A stretch of DNA of 64,000 nucleotides from the NCBI RefSeq assembly GCF_008704935.1, contig NZ_CP023692.1:1612001-1676000 (forward strand), written 5' to 3'. Each line of letters begins with the position of its first letter. Position 1 is the stretch's first letter. Origin of the DNA: Streptomyces vinaceus. GTDB lineage: Bacteria > Actinomycetota > Actinomycetes > Streptomycetales > Streptomycetaceae. This document shows, one piece after another, positions 24,573 to 36,116 of the stretch. The notes under the pieces are model-generated. The model saw nothing but the letters and a program-made list of their open reading frames with translations, did no database searches and was not told the DNA's origin. The position numbers and the translations under genes are program-made.

Positions 24573-25124
24573 TCAGTCCTGCGTCAGCTCCACGAGTTTG
24601 ACGACGGTGTTCCAGTTGCGGCTGGTCGCGTCGATGCCCTTGAACACGGCGGGCTTGTGGAGGGCCTCGCCCAGCTTGGAGCGGCCCAGGCCGTCCGGGG
24701 CGTAGAGGTAGACGACCCGGTCGCCGATCCGGTACTCCTCCGGGAGGAAGGAGGGCCCGTCGATCGAGGCGAAACGCTCCTCACCGGGCTGCGCGGAGAG
24801 GAAGGTGGCGTGCAGCTGCTTGCCCTCCAGTTCGGCGGCCGGGAAGGGGCAGCCCTCGGCGACGGCCCGCAGGTATTCCCCGTCGACGACGAGACAGGCC
24901 ACCGCGAAGCCGAAGCGGGTCTCGATGGCCCGCTCCAGCTCGCGGGCGAGGGCGGCCGGGTCCTTCTCCGGGCTCGTGAAGACGGCGTTCCCGCTCTGGA
25001 GGTACGTCTGCACGCCGGTCAGGCCGAGGTCGGTCAGGACCTCGCGCAGCTCGGCCATCGGGACCTTCTTGGCCCCGCCGACATTGATCCCGCGCAGCAG
25101 GGCCGCGTACTTCTTCGTGGTCAT
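24573..25124 (-). CDS. DUF1697 family protein
   Basis: 183 residues from ATG 25124. The N-terminal YAALLRGINVGGAKKVPMAE and GVQTYLQSGNAVF are the defining motifs of DUF1697, a compact alpha/beta family found widely in soil bacteria. The later GRSKLGEALHKPAVFKGIDA, then TSRNWNTVVKLVEL, is the conserved C-terminal block. No enzymatic function is established. It is convergent with the aldo/keto reductase (22-bp gap) and lies 137 bp downstream of the glycosyltransferase on the same strand. Confidence 0.9.
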   Translation of the reverse strand: MTTKKYAALLRGINVGGAKKVPMAELREVLTDLGLTGVQTYLQSGNAVFTSPEKDPAALARELERAIETRFGFAVACLVVDGEYLRAVAEGCPFPAAELEGKQLHATFLSAQPGEERFASIDGPSFLPEEYRIGDRVVYLYAPDGLGRSKLGEALHKPAVFKGIDATSRNWNTVVKLVELTQD

Positions 25125-25200
25125 GACCGAACGATAGGGCGACGCACGGACAACGCGGGCCGCGTGGACCGTGCGTGCCGCTCGGCCGGCCTGGGACGCC

Positions 25201-25272
25201 CGGCCGGTCAGGAGCGCACGGCCGGTCAGGAGCGCACGGCCGGTCAGGAGCGCACGGCCGGTCAGGGGCGCG
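25201..25272. repeat. Four tandem 18-bp repeats at the 3' end of the glycosyltransferase gene
   Basis: CGGCCGGTCAGGAGCGCA occurs exactly at 25201, 25219 and 25237, and with two changes at 25255-25272, where it includes the gene's stop codon. Each copy contains the TGA of the minus strand, so the array looks like successive duplications of the gene's own last codons and stop. It fills half the gap to the next gene. Confidence 0.9.
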
Positions 25273-26473
25273 CGGCCAGTTCGGCCTCGATCAGGTCGGC
25301 GGCCTGTCGCGTACCGCCCTCCGTGGCCATCTGGGCGCGGATCGCCTCGGCGCGGGCGGCGACCTGGGGGTCCCCGACGAGTGCGAGGACGGCCTCGCGC
25401 AGGGTGCGGGCGTCGGCCTGCTCCATGGGGAGGTGCCGGGCGACGCCGAGGCCCTGGAGCATGTCGGCGTTGCCGAACTGGTCGACGGCCTGCGGGACGG
25501 CGACCATGGGGGTGGCGGTGGCGAGGCCCTCCTGGCTGCCGCCGGCGCCCGCGTGGGTGATGAAGGCGTCGGCCTGGCGCAGGATGTCCAGCTGGGGGAC
25601 CCAGCGGTGGACCTCCACGTTGGCGGGGAGCGCGCCGAGTTCGGCCTCGTCGGTGAACTTGCCGATCTGGAGGACGACGTGCCAGTCGGGGAGGTCCCCG
25701 AAGGCTTCGGCGCAGGCGCGGTAGAAGGCGGGCTGCTTGGTGAAGGTGGAGCCGAGGGAGACGAGGAGCACCTTCTTCCCGGCGGCCGCGGCCGGGCGCT
25801 CCCAGATGCCCTGCGAGGCGCTGCGGTCGCCCTGGCAGGCGCCGACGAAGGTGTGGACGGACGCGTCGACGCGGTCGGCGTGGGGCTGGAGGGCTCGGGG
25901 GATGAGGACGATGCTGCGGCGCGGCCGGCCGACGAAGGGGTCGCTGTCCTCTTCGATGCCGTTCTCGTCGAGCCAGGCACGGAAGCGGGCGTAGTACGCC
26001 CGGCCGCGCTCGGTGGCGCGCAGTTCGGCCGTCATCGGCTCGCCGACCTCCTCCTCGTACCCGGTCCAGGCGACCAGGTTCGGGGAGAGGGAGACGGCGG
26101 GAACGCCCCAGCGGTGGGCGAGGACGCGCGCCGGGTAGGAGGTGACGTCGTGGAGGACGAGGTCGGGCTCGTCCCCCTCGAAGGCCGCCGCGAGCTGCGG
26201 CAGGGCCTGGACCGCGTCCGCCAGGAAGGGCTCCAGGTGGTCGATGAGCTCGGTGCCCCAGGCCTCGGGTTCGTCGTCGGCGGGGAGGGTGGAGTTCCAG
26301 ATCACCGGCGTGGCGCCGGTCTCCGCGATCTTCTGGGCGAAGGGGGCGGGGATCGCGTAGCTGACGCGGTGGCCGCGGGCGACGAGTTCCCGGATCACTT
26401 CGATGCTCGGGTTCACGTGCCCGTGGGCGGCGATGGAGAACATGGCGATGTGGGCGGGCTTGGCTGAGATCAT
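25262..26473 (-). CDS. Macrolide-type (MGT family) glycosyltransferase
   Basis: Cytosolic GT1-family enzyme of 403 residues, ATG 26473. The N-terminal acceptor domain begins [19 protein letters not shown], with the His (AHGHVNP) that acts as catalytic base. The C-terminal nucleotide-sugar domain has [10 protein letters not shown] near residue 235, [10 protein letters not shown] near 290, and the signature [22 protein letters not shown] from about 308. It resembles OleD/MgtA enzymes that inactivate macrolides with UDP-glucose. The promoter shows a TetR-like palindrome. No macrolide synthase is in the window, so a resistance role is inference. Confidence 0.92.
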   Translation of the reverse strand: MISAKPAHIAMFSIAAHGHVNPSIEVIRELVARGHRVSYAIPAPFAQKIAETGATPVIWNSTLPADDEPEAWGTELIDHLEPFLADAVQALPQLAAAFEGDEPDLVLHDVTSYPARVLAHRWGVPAVSLSPNLVAWTGYEEEVGEPMTAELRATERGRAYYARFRAWLDENGIEEDSDPFVGRPRRSIVLIPRALQPHADRVDASVHTFVGACQGDRSASQGIWERPAAAAGKKVLLVSLGSTFTKQPAFYRACAEAFGDLPDWHVVLQIGKFTDEAELGALPANVEVHRWVPQLDILRQADAFITHAGAGGSQEGLATATPMVAVPQAVDQFGNADMLQGLGVARHLPMEQADARTLREAVLALVGDPQVAARAEAIRAQMATEGGTRQAADLIEAELAARP

Positions 26474-26479
26474 GCACCG

Positions 26480-26508
26480 AGGCTAACGAGACGATACGTC
26501 TCGTGCAA
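26480..26508 (-). promoter_or_regulatory. Promoter with TetR-like palindrome for the glycosyltransferase
   Basis: On the minus strand TTGCAC (26508-26503) and TAGCCT (26485-26480) are 17 bp apart and resemble streptomycete -35/-10 boxes. The spacer is the perfect 19-bp palindrome ACGAGACG-ATA-CGTCTCGT (26486-26504). The predicted start of transcription falls on the A of ATG 26473, which also lacks a ribosome binding site, so the mRNA is probably leaderless. A repressor there would block RNA polymerase. No TetR gene is in the window. Confidence 0.65.
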
Positions 26509-26592
26509 CGTGGATTTCCGGCCGGTCACGGAGCGGGGTGCGAGACTGGGCGGATCCACGAAGATCCGGATCCGGAGGGACGGAGACACGGC

Positions 26593-27453
26593 ATGGACGA
26601 GGCGCAGGCCAGGGACGTACTGACGGCAGCGGGCCTGACGGGCCGGGCCGGGCCCGGCGCGCTGCTGGCCCTCGGCGAGAACGCCGTGTTCGCGGTGGAC
26701 GAGTTGGTGGTGAAGGTCGGCCGGGAGGCCGCTCTGCTGGAGCGGGCCGAGCGGGAGCTCGCGGTGGCGGGCTGGCTCGAAGGCGCCGGGGTCCCGGCCG
26801 TCCGCGCGGCCGAGCCGCGGGCGCGGCTGGTGGCGGGGCACCCCGTGACGGTGTGGCACCGCCTCCCGGACGCGGTCCGCCCGGCCGGCCCCGAGGACCT
26901 GGCGGCGCTGCTGCGGCAGATCCACGCCCTCGGGGCGGCGCCGGTCGCGCTGCCCGCGCGGGACCTGCTGGGCGGGGTCGAGCGCTGGCTCCGGCTGGCG
27001 GGCGACTCGGTCGACCCCGCCGACGCGGCGTACCTGCGGGCCCGGCGCGACGCGTACGCCGACGAGGTGGCCGCGCTCACCCCGCACCTGACGCCGGGTC
27101 CGATCCACGGCGACGCCCTGCCCCGCAACGTCCACGTGGGCCCGGACGGGCCGGTCCTGGTGGACCTGGAGACCGTCTCGGCCGACCTGCGCGAGCACGA
27201 CCTGGTGGTGATGGCCCTCTCCCGCGACCGGTACGGCCTGCCGGCGCAGGCGTACGAGGCCTTCACGGCGGCGTACGGCTGGGACGTGCGCGACTGGGAG
27301 GGCTGCGCGGTGCTCCGCGGCGCCCGCGAAACGGCCAGCTGCGCCTGGGTGGCCCAGCACGCCCCGCGCAACCCGCAGGCCCTGGCCGAATTCCGCCGCC
27401 GCGTCACCTCCCTGCGCGACGCCGACCCGGAAACCCGCTGGCACGCGTTCTAG
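26593..27453 (+). CDS. Aminoglycoside phosphotransferase (APH)-family protein
   Basis: Cytosolic kinase-like protein of 286 residues; ATG 26593 follows a GGAGGGACGGAG stretch. The N-lobe has ALGENAVFAVDELVVKVGR with the nucleotide-binding Lys. The catalytic loop is IHGDALPRNVHV (HxDxxxxN) at about residues 174-184, followed by VLVDLET as the metal-binding DxE. The fold is APH, but many family members are not resistance enzymes. It is divergent from the macrolide-type glycosyltransferase with GGATCC repeats between them (26559-26577). The pair could be a drug-modification unit; this is conjecture. Confidence 0.88.
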   Translation: MDEAQARDVLTAAGLTGRAGPGALLALGENAVFAVDELVVKVGREAALLERAERELAVAGWLEGAGVPAVRAAEPRARLVAGHPVTVWHRLPDAVRPAGPEDLAALLRQIHALGAAPVALPARDLLGGVERWLRLAGDSVDPADAAYLRARRDAYADEVAALTPHLTPGPIHGDALPRNVHVGPDGPVLVDLETVSADLREHDLVVMALSRDRYGLPAQAYEAFTAAYGWDVRDWEGCAVLRGARETASCAWVAQHAPRNPQALAEFRRRVTSLRDADPETRWHAF

Positions 27454-27708
27454 AGATACAAGATGCCGTACCACCAAGGACGGCACATGAGACTGCCCAC
27501 CACGATCGACACCGCCCGCCTGGCACGGCGGAGTTCAAGGTCATCCGGCCGGCCCGGACCCGGTCCGCGCGCTCGCCCCGGTCGTTGGGCCACCTGCCGC
27601 TGCGGGCCAACGCCGCGTCGGCGGGCGAACCGCAGGACACCGGCGTCCGGCGCCCGCTCGACCGCGACCTGCACCTCGTCTACCGCGAGGAGTGGCCGGC
27701 CCGAACCC
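27454..27708. other. Gap with possible decayed coding sequence
   Basis: 255 bp between convergent genes. A frame from ATG 27487 (AAGGACGG upstream) encodes TTIDTARLARR then shifts into Arg/Pro-rich nonsense. In another frame the codon bias looks genuine (RPLDRDLHLVYREEWPARTL). Two open segments in different frames could be remnants of a lost gene, but I recognise no family. Confidence 0.3.
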
Positions 27709-28434
27709 TCAGGCCGTCGCCGGGAGCGCCGTGCGCAACGGCCAGTGCGGGTCGATCACCGCGTCCGGGGCGCCCTGACGGCGCAGGTACGACTGGAAGT
27801 CGCGGGCCCAGCGCTCGTGCCAGGTGCCCTGGCGGGCGTGGAGCGCGGCCGGGGTGAGGGCAGCGACCTCCGGATGGCGGGCCGCTATCGCCCGGGCCAC
27901 CTCCACCGCGGCCAGCGCGTCCGCGCCCGCGTCGTGCGCGGAGTCCAGGGTGACCCCGTAGACGCCACACACCGCCTCCAGCGTCCGCTTGCCGCGCCGG
28001 TAGCGGTCCACGGCCCGGTCGATGGTCAGCGGGTCCACCACGGGCCCGGTCTCCGTCCCGCCCAGCCGGTCCGCCAGGGAGGGCAGTCCGTGCCGGGCCA
28101 GCTCGGCCGTCAACAGGGTCAGGTCGAAGGCCGCGTTGTACGCGACGACCACCGCTCCCCGGCGCCAGTGCTCCACCAGGGCCCCGGCCACCTCGTCCGC
28201 GACCTCCCGCACGGGGCGGCCTTCCGCCACCGCCCGCTCCGTGCTGATCCCGTGGATCGCCGAGGCGCCCTCCGGGATCGGTATCCCCGGATCCGCCAGC
28301 CAGCCGCGCCGGCCGCACACCTCGCCCGCCCGTACCTCGACCAGCGCCGCCGTCACGATCCGCGACTCCCCCGGCTCCGTGCCGGTCGTCTCCAGGTCGA
28401 ATCCGATCAGCACACCGCCGTGCCAGTCCCCCAT
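27709..28434 (-). CDS. DnaQ-like 3'-5' exonuclease
   Basis: DEDDh-type exonuclease of 241 residues. ATG 28434 has GGGGGAGGGG upstream. Exo I is GFDLETTGTEP with Asp13 and Glu15; Exo II is VVVAYNAAFDLTLL near residue 120 with the third Asp; Exo III is SAHDAGADALA near 185, with the His and Asp of the h-type. Between them IHGISTERAVAEGRPV is typical of the DNA polymerase III epsilon family. There is no polymerase-binding tail or helicase fusion. It probably acts in DNA repair or proofreading as a free enzyme. Confidence 0.92.
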   Translation of the reverse strand: MGDWHGGVLIGFDLETTGTEPGESRIVTAALVEVRAGEVCGRRGWLADPGIPIPEGASAIHGISTERAVAEGRPVREVADEVAGALVEHWRRGAVVVAYNAAFDLTLLTAELARHGLPSLADRLGGTETGPVVDPLTIDRAVDRYRRGKRTLEAVCGVYGVTLDSAHDAGADALAAVEVARAIAARHPEVAALTPAALHARQGTWHERWARDFQSYLRRQGAPDAVIDPHWPLRTALPATA

Positions 28435-28506
28435 GCCGCGCCCCTCCCCCGCACTCCCCGTGCACCTTCGGTCTATGACTTTCAGCCTGCCACGGGGCAC
28501 TGACAG

Positions 28507-29805
28507 TCAGGACACCGGGCGGGAGTCCTCCCAGATCGACTCGAATTCCTCCCGGTACGTCGGGAACAGCCCGTGGTCCGCGTCCCGCGCCGGGCCCCGG
28601 GTGCCGGCGCCCCGCAGGACCAGCACCGGCGCCTCCATGCCGCGCGCCCGGCGCAGGTAGGACTGCACCACCGCGATGCCCGAGGTCTCCCCCTCCACCA
28701 GGTACGCGGTGAAGCGGGGCGTCTCGTCGAAGACGTGGATCTCGAACCGCGAGGGGTCGCGCAGCCCGGCCCGCACCCGGCGCACGTGCAGGATGTTCAT
28801 CTCCACCGAGCGGCTCAGCTCGCCCTTGCGCAGCCCGAGCTCCCGCTCGCGCCGCTTCACGGCGCTGCTGGCCGGGTTCAGGAAGAGCAGCCGGACCCGG
28901 CAGCCGGCCTCCGTCAGGCGCACGAGTCTTCGGCCCGAGAAGTTCTGCACCAGCAGGTTGAGCCCTATGCCGATGGCGTCGAGCCGGCGCGCGCCCCCGA
29001 ACAGGTCCTCCGCCGGGAGCTGCCGCTGCAGCCGCACCCGGTCCGGGTGGACCGAGATGACGTCCGCGTACCGGTCGCCCACCAGGTCCTCGACGGCGTC
29101 GATCGGCAGCCGGTCCGCGCCCGGGGCGCCCGCTCCGCCGCCGAGCACCTCCAGCAGCCGCGCCGAGGCCCGCTCGGCCTGCTCCAGCACCGCCCGGGAC
29201 AGGGCGCGGTTGCGGGAGACCACGTTGCGGGTGACCTCCAGCTCGTCGAGCGCCAGCTCGATCTCCCGCCGGTCGTCGAAGTACGGCTCGAAGCACGGCC
29301 AGTGCTGGACCATGAGCTCCCGCAGCTGCGGGAGCGTCAGGAAGCTCAGCACGTTGTCGTCGGCCGGGTCCAGCAGGTAACCCTTGCGCCGGCTGACCTC
29401 GCGTACGGCCACGGCCCGCTGCACCCACTCCTGACCGGCGGGCCCGGCGGCCGCGACCACCCAGTCGTCCCCGCCGTGCACGGGCTCGTAGATCGGCCGC
29501 AGCACCGCACCGACGACGGCCCGCAGCCGCTGTTCGATCAGGTTCAGCCAGATGTACGCACGGCCGGCGCGCTGCGCGCGGGTGCGGACCTCGCTCCAGG
29601 CGTCCGCGCCCCAGTCCAGCTCGGCCCCGGCCCGCGCACTCCCGGCCTCCGCCGGGGCCAGTGACACCGCCCCGGCCGACACCCCCGCCGACGCGCCGCC
29701 GGACACCCCGCCGGGCGCACCACCGGGTGCACCTCCTGGGGCGTCCGCCGGGCCGCCCTCGTGACCGCTGTCACCAGGGGGCAGCTCCAGACCTCCCGAG
29801 CTCAC
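28507..29805 (-). CDS. SAV_2148-family HEPN domain protein
   Basis: Cytosolic protein of 432 residues. GTG 29805 (AGAAGGCGG upstream, protein starting VSSGGLELPPGD) matches the start I recall for Streptomyces homologues; GTG 29850 would add 15 residues. After a low-complexity Gly/Ala/Pro stretch (residues about 17-55), the HEPN region has ELDWGADAWSEVRTRAQRAG, AYIWLNLIEQRLRAVVG and VSRRKGYLLD. Later SGRRLVRLTEAGCRVRLLFL, followed by NPASSAVKRRERELGL, resembles a nucleotide- or phospholipase-D-like domain. HEPN proteins are often RNases or toxins; the R-x4-6-H motif is not obvious here. Function unknown. Confidence 0.85.
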   Translation of the reverse strand: MSSGGLELPPGDSGHEGGPADAPGGAPGGAPGGVSGGASAGVSAGAVSLAPAEAGSARAGAELDWGADAWSEVRTRAQRAGRAYIWLNLIEQRLRAVVGAVLRPIYEPVHGGDDWVVAAAGPAGQEWVQRAVAVREVSRRKGYLLDPADDNVLSFLTLPQLRELMVQHWPCFEPYFDDRREIELALDELEVTRNVVSRNRALSRAVLEQAERASARLLEVLGGGAGAPGADRLPIDAVEDLVGDRYADVISVHPDRVRLQRQLPAEDLFGGARRLDAIGIGLNLLVQNFSGRRLVRLTEAGCRVRLLFLNPASSAVKRRERELGLRKGELSRSVEMNILHVRRVRAGLRDPSRFEIHVFDETPRFTAYLVEGETSGIAVVQSYLRRARGMEAPVLVLRGAGTRGPARDADHGLFPTYREEFESIWEDSRPVS

Positions 29806-30110
29806 CCGTGCACCGCCTTCTGCGTCTGGACGCCCGTCTCCAGTGATCACGGAAGGGTACTCCGAGCTCGGCGCCCGATGCAGCCCGATGGGGTCCGAGG
29901 GTCTGTACGCAGGTGGTCGGTTGACCCATTATCGGATGCCCACATGGTCCTCTGACCCGCATATCAGCTCTCCGGGTCACCCGGTAGGAGCATCCCAAGT
30001 CCCCGCTTGCGCGCCCACTTTCGGGGAAGATCTGGGTCAGACGCGGTCCACGCCGGATCGGCACCAAGACACATCCCGCCAGCCGGGGGACGAGGGGAAG
30101 AGCCGTATCC
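29806..30110. promoter_or_regulatory. Divergent promoter region between HEPN gene and glgX
   Basis: 305 bp with no gene. An AT-richer patch at 29921-29933 holds TTGACC reading rightward and, overlapping it, GATAAT on the other strand, a good -10 box for the HEPN gene. No convincing partner -35 or -10 is seen for either. CCCCG...CGGGG near 30006-30031 could form a small stem before glgX. Confidence 0.35.
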
Positions 30111-32209
<2,099 letters not shown>

Positions 32210-32225
<16 letters not shown>

Positions 32226-33598
32226 GAGGACCCGGGGGCGGCCCGCCGGGGGTCGCCGTCCGCGGCGGCGGTCTGCTGCGCCGGGATGAAGACCTTCGGC
32301 GCGGCGGGGTGCGTCCGGGCGGCCGGCACCCGGGTCACGAGCGCCAGGAGGAGGGACAGCGCGGCCGCCCCGACGGCGACCGCGAAGGCCCCGGCGGGCC
32401 CGTACCGCTCGGCGAGCCGCCCGGAGACGGCGAGGGCCGCGGCCTGCCCGGCCACGAGCGAGCTGGCGGCGAAGGCCATGGACTCGGCGAGCCGGACCGG
32501 TTCCACGACCCGCTCGGTGAGCGCGAACGCGGTGATCAGGTGCGGGGCGTACGCGGCCCCGAGCACCGTGACGACCGCGTACAGCGGCCACAGGCTCCCG
32601 GTGAAGAGCAGCGGTACGGAGAGCACCAGCGCCGCGGCGGTGGCCGCCCGCCAGCGCAGCCGCAGCCCGATCCGGGCGGGCAGCGCGCCGAGGGCGAGGC
32701 CCACGGCGGCGCTGACCACGCCCATCGCGGCGTACACGATGCCCGCCTGGCCGGGGACGCCCAGACGAGCGGTAAGGGCGGCGATTCCGGCCTGGCAGGC
32801 GCCGAACATGGCGCCCTGGAGGAGCAGGGAGCCCCGTACGGCGTACACGACGCGCGGGTGCCGGGCGGGGCGGCGGGCAGCGTCGCCGCCGCGGCCGGAG
32901 CCCCCTGCGGCCGCGGCACCGGCCGCATGACCGGCCCCCGCTCCGGCCCCCGCTCCGGCCCCCGCTCCGGCCCGCGGGCCCGTCCCGGCCGTGACGGCGG
33001 CGGTCGGGTGCAGGGCGAAGGCGGTGCCGAAGACGGCGACGAGCGCGGCGGCCCCGCCGAGGGCGATCGCGGGGTGCGCCACGAGCGCGGCGAGTCCGAC
33101 GAGGGCCGGCCCGATGACGAAGGAGACCTCGTCCAGGGTGCCTTCGAGGGAGTGGACGGCTCCCACCACGCCCTCGCCGGCCTCGCCGCGGTGGGCCAGG
33201 GCCACGGAGCGGGTCCGGGCGAGCGGCCCGATCAGCGGCACCGAGGCCCCGGTGACGGCGCCGAGGGCGGCGAGCGGGACGGTGGCGAGGCCGCCGAGGG
33301 CTCCGGCGACCAGGGCCGCGGTGGCGACCGCGTTGACGGCGGCCGCCGCGAGCACCACGGGCCGCTGCCCGTGCCGGTCGGCGAGCCGGCCCAGGAGGGG
33401 CCCGCAGACCACCTGTCCGGCGGAGAGGGTGCCTCCGACGATGCCGGCGGTGGCGAGCGAGCCACTGGTCTGCGCGACCAGCAGCACGCTCCCGAACTGG
33501 GACATCGCGACGGGCAGTCGCGCGAGGAAGGAGAGGAGCGGGAGGAGGGGCCCGGTCAGGGCGATGACTCTTCGATAGGTGTTGACGGTTCCGGCCAC
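32210..33598 (-). CDS. MFS transporter
   Basis: Twelve-helix membrane transporter of 462 residues, GTG 33598. The loop after helix 2 carries GPLLGRLADRHGQRPVVLA, the MFS motif A (G-x-x-x-D-R-x-G-x-R). The central cytosolic loop (residues about 205-245) is low complexity, with an AGAGAG run encoded by a 12-bp DNA repeat (32933-32968, three exact copies of GGCCCCCGCTCC). The second half mirrors the first. Substrate is unknown; drug-efflux-like members share this layout. Convergent with glgX (16-bp overlap) and divergent from treY with 82 bp between. Confidence 0.9.
32933..32968. repeat. Three tandem 12-bp repeats within the MFS gene
   Basis: GGCCCCCGCTCC three times in a row, followed by a decayed unit; it encodes the Ala-Gly run of the transporter's central loop and keeps frame. 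Confidence 0.85.
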
Positions 33599-33680
33599 TT
33601 GATCGACGCTAACCCGTTGCAGTCACTCGGATGCATTGGGTAATGGCACGGAATCCGTGAAGGTGGGTACGTACGTTCTC

Positions 33681-35987
33681 ATGAGCCAGCCGTATGAGCG
33701 CACCCAAACGGAATCTGATGTTCTGGCAGCCGTCACTCCAGCGTCGTCCGCGGCGCCTGACCCGGTCCCCGGCCCGCGTTCGACGTACCGCCTCCAGCTG
33801 CGGCCGGAGTTCCCCTTCTCCGCCGCCGAGGCGGCCGTACCGTACCTCGCCTCGCTCGGGGTCTCGCACCTGCACCTCTCGCCGGTGCTGGAGGCGGTCC
33901 CCGGTTCGACGCACGGGTACGACGTCACCGACCACACCCGGGTCCGGGCCGAGCTCGGCGGCGAGCCGGGGTTGCGCGCCCTGGCCGCGACCGCGCGGGG
34001 GCACGGGCTCGGCCTGGTGCTGGACATCGTCCCGAACCACATGGCGGTGCCCTCCCCGCTGCGGCTGAACGCGCCTCTGTGGGAGGTGCTGCGGGAGGGT
34101 CCGGACTCCCCGTACGCCCGGTGGTTCGACATCGACTGGGAGGCGGGCGGCGGGCAGGTGCTGCTGCCGGTGCTCGCGGAGCCGCCCGGGCCCGACTCCT
34201 TCACGCCCGACCGGGACGGCGGCGTCCTGCGCCACGGGGAGCTGGAGTTCCCGCTGCGCGAGGGGACGGCGGGGCTGGCGCTGCCGGAGCTGCTGGCCGC
34301 GCAGTGGTACCGGCCGGCCTGGTGGCGGGAGGCCCGGACCGGGCTCAACTACCGCAGGTTCTTCACCATTTCGGGCCTGATCGGGGTCCGGGTCGAGGAC
34401 CCGGAGGTGTTCGCCGCGACGCACGCGAAGGTGCTGGAGCTGGTCCGGGACGGGGTGGCCGGGGGGCTGCGGATCGACCACGTGGACGGGCTGGCGGACC
34501 CGGAGGGGTACCTGCGGCGGCTGCGGACGGCCGTGGGCGACGGCTGCTGGGTGGTGGTGGAGAAGATCCTGGCCCGCCACGAACGGCTGCCGCGCGGCTG
34601 GCCGGTGGCCGGAACCACCGGCTACGACGCCCTGCACCGGGTGGACGGCGTGCTCACCGATCCGGACGGGGCCGCGGAACTGGCCCGCCGGTACACGGAG
34701 TTCACCGGGAGTGCGCAGTGGCGGGAGACGGCCCGGGCGTGCGCGCGGGAGGTGCTGACCGGCGATCTGGCGGCCGAGCTGGCGGCGCTGGAGCGGGCCG
34801 CCGGTCCGCGGCTGGCGGCCGGGGTCAAGGAGTTGCTGATCGCCTACCCGGTCTACCGGCCCTACCCCGGCGAGCCGGAGCTCGACCCCGGCGCCCTGGC
34901 CGAGGCCGCCGCGGCGGCCGGTGCGGGAGCGGTGGCCGGCGTACGGGACCTCGTACTGCGCGATCCGGCGTTCGCGGCGCGGTTCGCCCAGACCTCGGCG
35001 GCGCTGCGGGCCAAGTCGCTGGAGGACCGGGCCTTCTACCGCTACGCCCCGCTGCTGTCGGCCACCGAGGTCGGCGGTGATCCCGGCCAACCGGCCGTCA
35101 TGCCCGCCGAGTTCCACGCGTACTGCGCCGAACTCGACCGGGACTGGCCCGGCTCCGGCACGGTGCTGTCCACGCACGACACCAAGCGCAGCGCGGACGT
35201 CCGGGCCCGGATCTCGGCCCTCTCCCAGGCCCCCGAGGCGATGGGCGCGCCCACCGGGCCCGATCCCCAGCTGGCCTGGGTGGCCCGGCAGACGGCGCTC
35301 GGCCTCGGGGAGGCCCCCGAGCGCGCCGAACGCCTCGCGGAGGCCCTCCTCAAGGCCGTGCGCGAGGCGGCCCTGCACACGAGCTGGACCGACCAGGACC
35401 CGGCGTACGAGGGCACGGTCGCGGGCTACGCGCCGCGGGACCCGGAGCTGCCGCCGGAGCTCGCCGCGGCGGCCCGGGCGAACCTGCTGGGCATGACGCT
35501 GCTGCACCTGGCGATGCCCGGGGTCCCGGAGGTCTACCAGGGCGCCGAGACCGAGTACCGGGCCCTGGTGGACCCGGACAACCGGCGCCCGGCCCGGTTC
35601 CCGCGCGAGGCCCTGGCCCGGCTGGACTCGGGAGCCGCGCCGCGCGGGCCCGCGGAGGAGAAGCTGGCGCTGACGGCCGCCCTGCTGCGGCTGCGCCGGG
35701 ACCGGCCCGGGCTGTTCACCGGGTACGCCCCGCTGCCGGCCCGGGGCCCGGCGGCCGGGCACTGCCTGGCCTTCGCCCGCCCGGGCGGGCTCGTCGCGGC
35801 GGTCACCCGGCTCTCGCACCGGCTGGCCGGGAGCGGCGGCTGGCGCGGCACCGCGCTGCCGCTGCCGCCGGGGAAGTGGACGGCGCTGCTGGACCGGGAA
35901 GTCGCGTACAAGGGCGAGGCCCCGCTCGCGGAGCTGCTTTCGGCGCGCCCGGTCGCCCTCCTGGTACGCGAGGGCGGGGACGATTGA
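33681..35987 (+). CDS. treY: Malto-oligosyltrehalose synthase
   Basis: Converts the reducing end of maltodextrins into a trehalosyl unit by intramolecular transglycosylation. 768 residues. ATG 33681 is chosen because the family begins shortly before STYRLQLRPEFPFSAAE. GH13 motifs: DIVPNHMAV near 115, the nucleophile Asp266 in GLRIDHVDGLADPEGYL, the acid Glu294 in VVVEKIL, and STHDTKRSADVRAR for the third Asp. The C-terminal MPGVPEVYQGAE and DPDNRRP are also typical. It works with TreZ 2.8 kb downstream; four unrelated genes separate them. Confidence 0.95.
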   Translation: MSQPYERTQTESDVLAAVTPASSAAPDPVPGPRSTYRLQLRPEFPFSAAEAAVPYLASLGVSHLHLSPVLEAVPGSTHGYDVTDHTRVRAELGGEPGLRALAATARGHGLGLVLDIVPNHMAVPSPLRLNAPLWEVLREGPDSPYARWFDIDWEAGGGQVLLPVLAEPPGPDSFTPDRDGGVLRHGELEFPLREGTAGLALPELLAAQWYRPAWWREARTGLNYRRFFTISGLIGVRVEDPEVFAATHAKVLELVRDGVAGGLRIDHVDGLADPEGYLRRLRTAVGDGCWVVVEKILARHERLPRGWPVAGTTGYDALHRVDGVLTDPDGAAELARRYTEFTGSAQWRETARACAREVLTGDLAAELAALERAAGPRLAAGVKELLIAYPVYRPYPGEPELDPGALAEAAAAAGAGAVAGVRDLVLRDPAFAARFAQTSAALRAKSLEDRAFYRYAPLLSATEVGGDPGQPAVMPAEFHAYCAELDRDWPGSGTVLSTHDTKRSADVRARISALSQAPEAMGAPTGPDPQLAWVARQTALGLGEAPERAERLAEALLKAVREAALHTSWTDQDPAYEGTVAGYAPRDPELPPELAAAARANLLGMTLLHLAMPGVPEVYQGAETEYRALVDPDNRRPARFPREALARLDSGAAPRGPAEEKLALTAALLRLRRDRPGLFTGYAPLPARGPAAGHCLAFARPGGLVAAVTRLSHRLAGSGGWRGTALPLPPGKWTALLDREVAYKGEAPLAELLSARPVALLVREGGDD

Positions 35988-36116
35988 GAGGGGCCGCCGC
36001 AATCGCCGGGGAGGGCCGCTCCGAGGCCGCCGCTCCAAGGCGTTGGCCAGGGGTTTCCCGGAATTATGGGGCGCGCGGAGCAGTAGGGGGCGTGCACGGC
36101 GGGCATTGCATCAGAC

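Noticed and set aside
27487..27708. Small gene starting at ATG 27487
   Set aside because: Codon bias breaks after about 12 codons and shifts frame; treated as a possible relic only.
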